Below are positions 55,588 to 64,000 of a stretch of DNA of 64,000 nt, piece by piece. Both the position numbers and the translations under genes were made by a program. The notes under the pieces were generated by a model. It ran no database searches and had not been told where the DNA came from. It saw only the letters and a list, made by a program, of their open reading frames with translations. Source of the stretch: Schizophyllum amplum (Eukaryota; Basidiomycota; Agaricomycetes; Agaricales; Schizophyllaceae); contig VDMD01000016.1 of assembly GCA_007026445.1 (NCBI GenBank), forward strand, positions 62,001 to 126,000. The letters are read 5' to 3'. Position 1 is the first letter of the stretch, and every line of letters starts with the position of its first letter.

Positions 55588-58500
55588 CTACTTTTGTCGT
55601 ACGGCAATGCTCTTCCCCAACGCCCTGAGCTCTCCCGCCGGAAGAACTCGCTCATGTTGTTTTTCTAGCCAACCCAGAGTTTCTTCCGCCACTGCAAGCG
55701 CAGTGGGTGGTACCCCAGCAAGAGCGGCGACGCGGAGGGCGTGGCTACGCCGATTGACGCCGGGACGAAGGCGATAGGCATAGGCAACGTGGAAAGGCTG
55801 ACGGGGGAAAAGAAGGAAGAAAGGATTAGTTTCAGACGAAAACATCGCGAACCGCACTCACATCAGCATCTACAACGTCCGTGCAGAAGAAGGCGACATC
55901 GTGAAAAGGATCCATATCCTCGTCGCAGGTTTGGTCATCTCCTTCCAAAGCTTTTGTCATGATGGTGCCGGTGGTGTGACTTCGAGTCCCCCATCCCACC
56001 AAGTCTGCCACTCTGCAAAGTGCGTAGCAAACAGCGCCCGACATTTGTTGACCTTGACCAGATGTACGACAGTCGCGAAAGCAATGGCGAGGCCGTCCCG
56101 GAAGGCGGTGCCGCGCCCGATCTCGTCCATTATGACCTGGTAAATGAATGTTAGCGATCTTGCGTTGTTCGTTGACTTCTGTGAAGCGCATCGACGGTTG
56201 TCGAACCCGAGCATTGCAAATCTAATCACTCACCAGGCTCCTCTCCGTTGCCCTCCTCAACACAGCCCCAGTTTCGAGCATTTCCACCATGAAGGTACTA
56301 CGGTCGCGCGAGAGATCATCACGGGCGCCGACACGAGCGAAGACCGCGTCGACGAGGCCCAGGTGCGCGGCTGCAGCGGGCTAGCAGCATGGGCATCAGT
56401 CGTGTTGTAATATGATCCATGCACGGGCACAATCGTTTTCCGCTTGGGAAGGGGGCGAATTTTCTTGCTATCCACTCACCACGAAACTCCCCGCTTGCGC
56501 CAGAATGGCAATCAGCGCTGTCTGGCGCAGTACAGTTGATTTGCCCGCCATGTTTGGTCCCGTGAGGATGTGCAGGCGGGCAGTAGGGGTGGGGCAGCAA
56601 AGGGTCGTAGGCGTGACGTCGATCGCCTGCGATGCACTGGTCTCGTCCTGCCGGGCGAGGTTGTTGTCCCCGTCGTCTGCGCCACCACAGGCCTGTATTC
56701 CTGTTGAGTCTGACTCTGGTCTTTTCCACCACTCAAGCACACGGTATTTGGTGTGAACGTCCGCCCGGCAGCTAACAGGCCCATCTCGACTGTCGGATGA
56801 CGCCCTTCGGTGACATGGTAAGCTGTGCTAGAGTGAACGCCATCAGATTCAATGGCAGAAGCGAAGAATGTGCGACGGCCTCCCGAGAGGCGACTCATAA
56901 GGGAAAAGTTCGTCACAGACTATGACTTATACACGCACCTCTCACTCATTATCGGCCGTACATATCCTCTTTCCGCAGCGAGAGCGGCAAAACCAAGGGA
57001 CACGTCAAGCTCATCGAGCACGCGAGCATTACGCCTGAGAGCAGGGGTATGGCGGTTATCTGACATCAAATTCAGTCATGGAAAATGAAGGATCTTTTGT
57101 GGCGCAGCATGTCCAGCGATGTCCACGGGTAGCAAATGTGAAGCAGGCTTACCTCTCGCCTCAAGATGTCAAACGCCTCCCGCTCCGCGGCCTGTAAGTC
57201 GAGGGTTCTGTCCACAATCTCGCTCCCTAGCTCTGTCCATGGCTGGCATGTGAAAGGTGCACGGTAGTACGCAGAAAACAAATTTGTCAGTCAATGACTT
57301 CATAGCAAACAATCACTACTTACCGCCCAGAAATACGCTTTGGTTGACCCGCTTTCGGCTACACGCACAAGCTCCGCGCATGCGTCCAAAAGACGCGAGT
57401 CCCGACGCCGCCGTGCGAGATGTACATGCATCCCGAGAGCAGGCGACGACCGAAGGGTGAGCGATGGAGCCGCTGGAGGGATACACTGCGCGTTAGACTG
57501 GAGATAAACACAGGCGGCGCAGACCATCAAAAGGAGGTGTCTCATGGCGAAAAAAAGGTCGGAGAGAGGATAAAAGGACAACGCACCGTAACGCAACTGC
57601 AGTTCTGCCTCCATCTTCTCCCGCCGTTCCCAAAGACCCTGAAGCGTGACATGCAGGTCTGTCAGAGTAGGCGAGAAACTACCGGGATGATCAGTCTCCA
57701 TGTACCATCAGCCAAGGAAGTAACGCACTCTGGCCTGATTGTCCATCGCTGCGGCATGTAAGGGCGCCAGATAATCCGCGGGACCGGATCTTCTGTAGCT
57801 GGTGTCGCGAACTCGTTGCTAGCATTGTCGCCGCTGCCTTGCTCAGCTTCCTCGCCGAACCCCATCTGCGCGGCGTCGATAGCATCGTCGTCCTCGATCT
57901 CTCGTCCGCCTTCTAACGCGCTGGCGATGCGCTCCTCCAGCTCTTCCAGACCGTCCATTCGTCGCATGAGCGCGTCTAGGCTCGCCCACTCGACCTCATT
58001 AACACCTGCTGTTGCTCCAAGTTCGTTACCCTCTGCGACAACCTCTGACATCCTCTCGTATGCCTCTACACTCCTCTCTTCTCGCAGTACTGCCGCCACT
58101 CGGGCCCAAGCCCGAATCGCTCTACCCACTGCTCGCACATCCCCCGCGTCACCCTTGCCTAGCATCAATTTCTGAGACAGTCGTCCGGCATCCGGGATGG
58201 AAGTGAGCAAGGAAGACAGGTCGGCGCGAAGGTGCGGTCGCTGGAGAAAGAACTCGACGAGAGCATGCCGCGCGGTGATCTCGGGTAGTGAGAGGGAAGG
58301 GGCCGCTAAACGAAATTTTTGATCAGAATGAGAAGAAGAACGACAGAGGACCTGTGAACTGACCCAACCACCTTGCCAACAACCTCGTCCCACCCGTTGT
58401 GCGCGTGCGCCGTACTGCGCTTAACAAACTACCGCGTGCACCACCCTCACGCATACCCTCCCGAATTTCGAGGGCGCGCAGGGTGTGCGCGTCGAGATGC

Positions 58501-60496
58501 ATACGGGGGGAGGTCGGAGAGAGACGCCTGCTGAGCGGTCCTGTTCGCCCGCCCTCGATTGGTCTTCTCCGGTAGGGGTGTTACTTGACGCCCCGTTCAA
58601 CGCATCCTCCTCCCGCACGGGCACACCGAGCACCGGCATGTGCTCACGCAGGTGAGCGCGGAGGAAGGCGGTAAGTAGGGTTACGGCTGTGTTTTCGAGT
58701 GGAGTGAAGGTCGAAGATGTGGACGTAGCTTTAGCAACGTCACTGGCGAGGAGGTCGTCCGGTTCCGTCGATGCAAGCGACGTGCCGCCGCCAGTCTCGT
58801 TTGCGGCACCGTTGTCGTCGGCTGTGGGTGTCGAAGACTGATATGACACAAAGTATTGCTCTTCCGCAAGCGCGACGAGTACTGGGTGCTTTCGGGCTCC
58901 TCGAGATGATCCTCGACGTTGCCTTGCGCCGCACCATCACGCGCAAGCTCCTCCATTTTCTTGTCCAGCACGACCTCCTTCGGCCCAATACGGGCAAGCT
59001 CGTCGCGCAGCGCGTCCAGGGAAGACACCTTGGAGAAGAATTCCCCTGTCGAGACGTCTATCCAGGCAAGGCCGACACGAGTGGCTGACGCCGAAGCCAG
59101 CTGTTCCACAGTGGACGCCGAATGTCTGCCATTCTTCGGCTTCTCCACCGTCACCGCCAACAGGTAGTTGTTCTCGTACTGATTGAGAAACGGCTCGTCA
59201 ATCAACGTCCCAGGCGTGATAACGCGTGTCACCCGACGCTCAAAAGTGCGTGTCGGTTGTACACGGGGACTTCTGCCTTCGGTGAGTTCCCGCTTGACGG
59301 TTGAAGTCGAATTGACTTTGTCCACAGGGAACTCCTCGCACATCGCCACTAGACGTTGGTTCCCCTGCACTAGCATCCTGAGGTATTTGTCCAGGTGCGC
59401 AATGGGGAAGCCACACATGGGCACACGCCGGCCACCCCATTTGCGGGTCGTGAGCTTGATATGGAGCAAGGACGCGATTTCGGCGGCTTGAGAGAAGTAG
59501 GACTGGAAAGAGGAAGTTAGTTGGGAAAGAAGCAGGGGGAAGGGTAGTAAGCGAAGGATACCTCGTAGAATTGGCCGACACGAGTGAGCAAGAGACAGTT
59601 CGGGAACCGGGCGAGGTTATCGGTGATCTCTTTGGCGAGTGTCGTCTGCTCTTCTGTTGATCTGTGGGTCAGCATAGGATTCACCGGAGTTTGAGTATCA
59701 CCAACCTAGTGGCGGAGCCTGGTCCCCCGCTGTACTTCCGTTGGCTATGAAACATCAGCAACAACGTTCGGAGATGTACTGAAGGCATTGCCTTGAATAT
59801 CAGCCTCTATCTTCCTTGCGCGGTTGCGTCTAGATGGTGGGGCGGCACTGTCGCCCTCATCTGTTTAATTCGTCAAACGACGCGCAGGACCGCCCGTAAT
59901 CCTTACTTACCGGCCACAATTTCTGACTTGGCGCGCCTTCTTCGCTTCCTCTCAATGTCACCATTTTCTTACATGTGCATCAGCATGATAGAAGAGCAGG
60001 CAACGCAAACGATTAGCTTACCAACATCAGTATTTCGGGCCTGCTTGACGATACTTTCAGCCTCTTTAGGGACGCTCTCGACCTGCTTTGGCGGTCGCCC
60101 CCGTCTAGGCTTCGGAGGCTCCTCTTGAGCTGGACCTGAGCCAGAGACACTGCTCGTCCCGGCTATTGCCTCTTCTTCTGGTATATGTGATCGGCCGAAG
60201 TTCAAGGTCAAGTCGCTGCCTTCCCCTATGCCACCGTCCCAGGGAGGTAGCGGTTTCGCAACCGTTCCATCTGGAAGAGTGTACGAGTGGGGGAGATCTG
60301 ATATTCGCTTCCTTTCCCTGCGCGCCTTGGAAGCAGATTCAGGCGCGTTGAGTACTGCGTTGACTTCATCCCAGTGGGCGGGATGCGAAGTCACGTAAAA
60401 AGCGCGTCCTGAGGTCAAGTCGGAGTGGTTTGCGCGTCCCGAGCGCAAGTTTACGCGTATTTTGGCGCCATAAGCCCTCCGCACCGCCAAGGTCAT
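55588..60496 (-). CDS. MSH1: Mitochondrial MutS homologue (Msh1-type)
   Basis: The start [20 protein letters not shown] (60496) is a basic presequence. The KPRRGRPPK block is followed by [20 protein letters not shown] and [20 protein letters not shown] (mismatch-recognition domain), [20 protein letters not shown] and [17 protein letters not shown] (connector), then a long helical lever region. The ATPase has [20 protein letters not shown] (Walker A), [16 protein letters not shown] Walker B ([20 protein letters not shown]) and [10 protein letters not shown]. The C-terminal helix-turn-helix region carries [20 protein letters not shown]. About 15 short exons. In the lever part, two one-base losses are needed, near 58885 (to reach [15 protein letters not shown]) and in the G run 58505-58510 (to reach [17 protein letters not shown]). 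Msh1 protects mitochondrial DNA; location is inferred. Confidence 0.87.
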
Positions 60497-60704
60497 ACGC
60501 GGACGCGTCGGCTGGTAGTGGTTGTTGTTGAAGCAGACTTGTTCGCCAGCCGCAAGCGCCCGCTGCCGGTTTCGGCCATCACCATTAGCGGGAAGTGCCG
60601 AAGGCCTGCGCGGGTCCTTCTTGTCGAAGCCGATCCACCCACCAGGGACGCAAGCGCTCGCTGCAAGTCCACGAGAGTCAGGTTAGAGTTCCGAGTCCGC
60701 CAAG
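60497..60704. promoter_or_regulatory. 208-bp divergent promoter, Msh1 / septin
   Basis: Opposite start codons at 60496 and 60705. No TATA box is obvious. Confidence 0.4.
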
Positions 60705-62366
60705 ATGTCGTTCGCAGGGAGACGTATGGGCAACAAGGTCAAGAAGGGCGTGCAGTTCACGCTGATGGTCGTCGGTGAGTTTCGCGTGCGTTTGTGTACC
60801 GAGTTGAAGGGGAGGCGCGCCACGAAAAACGGGGAGAGCGCGGGTGGACGATAGGATGTTGGCTGCGTGTGGGACGCGGGGCGAAGCAGGTTGCTGATCA
60901 CGCGTTTGTTGCAGGTGCATCGGGCACGGGGCGGACGACGTTCGTGAACACGCTGTGCGAGTCGGAGGTGTTGGCGCACAAGATCTCGGACGACCCAGAG
61001 ACCGCGCACGTCGAGCAGAACATCCGCATCAAGCCCGTGAACGTCGGTGCGTGTCTACAACCTTCGTCCCCCACGTAGGCTAACGCCCACGCGCTTTTCT
61101 TAGAACTGGAAGAAGATGGCGTGCGCATCGCGCTGACCATTGTCGACACACCAGGGTTTGGGGACAACATCGACAACGAGTCTGCGTACGCGTCTTGTCA
61201 ACAGTGTACGCGTCGGGGCTCACTGACCCGCGTGTAGGTTCCGCGAGATTGCGGGGTACCTGGAGCGCCAGTACGACGATATCCTCGCGGAGGAGTCGCG
61301 CATCAAGCGCAACCCGCGCTTCCGGGACAACCGCGTTCACGCACTTCTTTACTTCATCCCTCCCACTGGGCATTCGTGCGTGCCACATCATCTCTACGCG
61401 CATATATGCTGAAAAGATCCCCCCAAGGTTGCGTGAGATGGACATTGAGCTGATGCGCCGCCTCTCCCCTCGCGTCAATGTCATCCCCGTCATTGGCAAG
61501 GCCGACTCGCTCACACCGAGCGAGCTCAAGGCGTTCAAGAAGCGGGTGCGTCCTAGTCCGTTGATGCTTGTCAACCTCCTGACCCGCCGCAGATCATGGA
61601 AGACATCGAGTACTACGACATCCCGATCTACAACTTCCCCTACGACGTCGAGGAAGATGACGAGGAAACTGTGCAGGAGAACAGCGAGCTGCGGGTGCGT
61701 CGCTCGCCGGGCCTTTCCATTGACCCCGCTCATCATCTTCTAGGCTCTGCTGCCATTCGCCATCATTGGCTCCGAGGAAGAAGTCATGATCGACGGGCAG
61801 CCCGTCCGCGCGCGGATCTACCCGTGGGGCATCGCGGAGGTCGATAACCCGAAGCACTCGGACTTCAGCCGCCTCCGTGGCGCGCTCCTCAGGTGCGCTA
61901 TTACTGTCTATCTTGCATTTCTGCACGCGTCATCTGACCGCGTTCGCGCAGCTCGCATTTGTCGGACCTCAAGTCGCTCATCCACGACGTGCTGTACGAG
62001 ACGTACCGTACGGAGAAGCTGTCGCGCACGGTGCACTCGATCGACGCGACGGACTCGTCGATTCTGCCCGAGGAGCTCGCGTCGCAGAGCGTGCGCCTGA
62101 AGGAGGAGCAGCTGCGCCGGGAGGAGGAGAAGGTGAGGCAGGACGTCTTGGCAATGAAGCTGCAGGCTAACGATGTGTGCAGCTCCGCGAGATCGAGCTC
62201 AGGGTGCAGCGCGAGATCAACGAAAAGAGGCAGGAGCTCCTGGCGAAGGAGGAGTCGCTCAGGTGCGTGCGCTCGCGTAAACGGGCTGCATGATATCTGA
62301 CGAACGCGCAGGAATCTGGAGAGCCGTCTTGCAGCCCAGGGCTCCAACTCGGAATTCCGCGACTAA
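60705..62366 (+). CDS. CDC11: Septin, Cdc11-like
   Basis: About nine exons. MSFAGRRMGNKVKKGVQFTL is the polybasic start. GASGTGRTTFVNTLCESEV is the P-loop, with Arg in place of the usual Lys; GTGR-TTF is, as I recall, the form in fungal Cdc11/AspA septins. Further marks: ALTIVDTPGFGDNIDNE (G3), VHALLYFIPPTGH, MDIELMRRLSPRVNVIPVIG KADSLTPSELKAFKKR (AKAD-type G4), YYDIPIYNFPYDVEEDDEE, PFAIIGSEEEVMIDGQPVRA and RIYPWGIAEVDNPKHSDFSR (septin-unique element). A C-terminal coiled coil follows (VRLKEEQLRREEEK, LREIELRVQREINEKRQELL). Septins polymerise at the neck and septum of fungal cells. The altered P-loop suggests weak GTP hydrolysis, as in Cdc11. Stop at 62364-62366. Confidence 0.87.
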
Positions 62367-63103
62367 TTGGCTTTTTGCTATACCCTTCGACTCCCCTTTA
62401 CCTGCCCTTCGGTACCCCTGTGATTGTCTTTTGTCTGTCCTTTGTGCGGTCCTTCACTCGCCTATTCGGCTTCACGATGTCCTCTACGCTCTGCGATAAT
62501 AGCTGTCACTCATTAGCAAAAGGATTCCTTCGCGTACAGTAATACTTTTAGTCGTGGCCCTTCTCTTTTCTCCTTTCTTTATTACAATTGCATGTTGTGG
62601 ATCGTAGTCAAGTCCAGTCTCAGTGTGCGGAAGAACGCGCACGCAGCAACAACGGCGTGGGAAAGACAGTTCACGTGGGCGGGCAGCGGTTGCTAAATGC
62701 GGTTCGACCGTTCGAGGCAAAGCTAAACGGTGAACTCGGTTTGTTGTCGACACTGGGAGCGACGGCCGCCTGCTCATGATTGCTTCTCGTTCGCGCTAAC
62801 CGTTTTCCTTGTCCCGAACCATCACCGCTGCCGACGAGGACGAGGACGAGGACGAGGACGGTGTATCGCATCACTCCCTGCTCTCCCACCCCCATCAACT
62901 GTAACGTTCGGACCCTTGTCCTCCCCCCATCGCGAACCGCGAAAGCGCAGACCAACTGGCAAATTTCCGCGACTTGAACGCGAGAAGGACGTGGTATCGT
63001 ACAGAGACTGTATCTGCGCAGCCCGGATCGCTAGAACGGTGTATCCGGTCCCGTCACAGCCGCGTCGAGCACCGTCGCGCCGCATCAGAGACGAGCAACA
63101 AGC
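62367..63103. other. Intergenic with a GAGGAC repeat
   Basis: Septin 3' UTR and promoter of the next gene. GACGAGGACGAGGACGAG, a run of alternating GAC/GAG units, lies at about 62832-62860. No exon is supported. Confidence 0.4.
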
Positions 63104-64000
63104 ATGGCTCAGACCGCGCCAGCATCCTCTGCGCAAACCATCTACGCCCAGTCGGTGTCCGCCTCCGCTTGGCACAGAGGCGTCGCTCCACTGCGCACCC
63201 ACGGCCTGCCGGCCCTCCACCCGCCCACCCCATCCCAAGTCTGCCGCCAGCAGGACCCCCGCCAGCCGCCCATCTCCCACCGTCTCCCCCAGACGATCGC
63301 TATGACGAGCAGCCGTACGAGGGCCGCCCCAGCCTCGGCAGCCGTCCACAGCAGGGCTCCTTCGCGCGCCCCGCGCCCTCGCCCAATCTCACCGCGGTCG
63401 CCGGCTTCTCCGACGCGCGCTATGCCGCCGCCGCCTCCTCGTCTCGCGGCTACGCCCCCGTCTCCCCGTCATCCGAAGATCTCCTCGACCCGCCCCCGCC
63501 ATCCATACTGCAAGCTGCGATGCGCTCTCAGGAGCCTCCGCCGCAGCCGCCGTCGCCTGATCGACTCGAGCCACCCTCCGAAAACCGACGCCCGCCGTCC
63601 TCGCGGCGTGCTCTCACCCGCGCGCTGGAGCTCGCGCGGGAGGCGGTCGAACTTGACTCGTCCAACGTCGACCCCGAGGCGGCCGTGATGGCGTACGGCC
63701 GCAGCGTCGCGCTTCTCAGCGAGGTCATGGAGCGCGTTCGGCGGGGGGAGGACAGCACGGATCCGCGCAGGCGTAATGGAACGGGGAGACGGCGAAGCGT
63801 CGTCGCTCAGGAAGAGGAGATTCGCCGACTGCAGCAAATCGTGAGCCCTACCTACTACCGTGGCTGCAATGTGTTTGATGGATCGCTAACGCGGCTTTGC
63901 AGCACGATACGTATGCCGATCGGATGAACATCCTGAGTCTCATATACAGTATCCCGCCGATACCGTACAATTCCGCAGCGATGTACGCACATGCGTCGAC
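63104..64000 (+). CDS. MIT-domain protein, 3' end beyond the window
   Basis: MAQTAPASSAQTIYAQSVSA begins at 63104 but must change frame near 63172 (one base missing) to continue with RRRSTAHPRPAGPPPAHP and a long Pro/Ser-rich part. Then comes RRALTRALELAREAVELDSS, DPEAAVMAYGRSVALLSEVM, a MIT-type three-helix start, VVAQEEEIRRLQQI, an intron (GTGAGC...TTGCAG) and HDTYADRMNILSLIYSIPPI, which continues to the window edge. MIT domains bind ESCRT-III tails and serve endosomal sorting. The rest of the protein is outside the window, so its class cannot be set. Confidence 0.6.

Noticed and set aside
57662..57735. Apparent frameshift in Msh1 before [11 protein letters not shown]
   Set aside because: An ordinary intron (GTGCGT...CGGTAG) restores the frame, so I do not count it with the single-base losses.

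Overview
The window is a gene-dense, GC-rich nuclear segment from a filamentous basidiomycete. Agaricomycetes is likely, probably Polyporales; that is my inference from gene content, intron style and codon use. The coding genes are eukaryotic and cut by many short introns (about 50-60 nt) whose 5' splice sites are very often GTGCGT. I reconstructed most genes by joining exons by eye, so outer ends are firmer than internal junctions.

Layout. 0.3-8.4 kb: mitochondrial rhodanese (-), WDR70-like WD40 protein (+), BET double-bromodomain protein (+), G-patch/zinc-finger protein (-). 8.6-13.3 kb: FANCM/Mph1 DNA helicase (+). 13.6-14.3 kb: a poorly resolved possible gene. 14.9-15.2 kb: a tiny three-exon metallothionein. 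15.6-19.8 kb: Leu5-type mitochondrial carrier and an RBM26/27 (Rmn1)-type RNA-binding protein. 21.2-27.8 kb: three genes of unknown function, the third with a damaged second copy at 43.7-45.1 kb. 27.9-31.2 kb: gene-poor, with a large foldback element. 31.2-35.3 kb: ManC-like GDP-mannose pyrophosphorylase and a DUF6534-like membrane protein. 35.3-37.8 kb: no gene resolved. 37.8-43.3 kb: branched-chain aminotransferase, trypsin-like protease and PXA-domain protein, all (-). 46.4-55.1 kb: protein phosphatase, prohibitin 1, Pub1/TIA-1-type RNA-binding protein, Rab7/Ypt7 (-), Atg16, 6-phosphogluconolactonase. 55.6-62.4 kb: mitochondrial MutS homologue Msh1 (-) and a Cdc11-like septin (+). 63.1 kb to the edge: start of a MIT-domain protein.

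Genes that could work together are mostly housekeeping. Ypt7 and Atg16 are divergent neighbours and both act in autophagy. Rhodanese, the Leu5-type carrier, the aminotransferase, the protease, prohibitin and Msh1 are, or are likely to be, mitochondrial. Mph1, Msh1 and WDR70 relate to genome maintenance.

The most important caution is that at least a dozen otherwise well-conserved genes contain a place where the frame is restored by adding back exactly one base, often in a C/G or T run. The constant polarity points to uncorrected deletion errors in the assembly rather than many pseudogenes. The best non-obvious gene is the 36-residue metallothionein, which no long open reading frame reveals.
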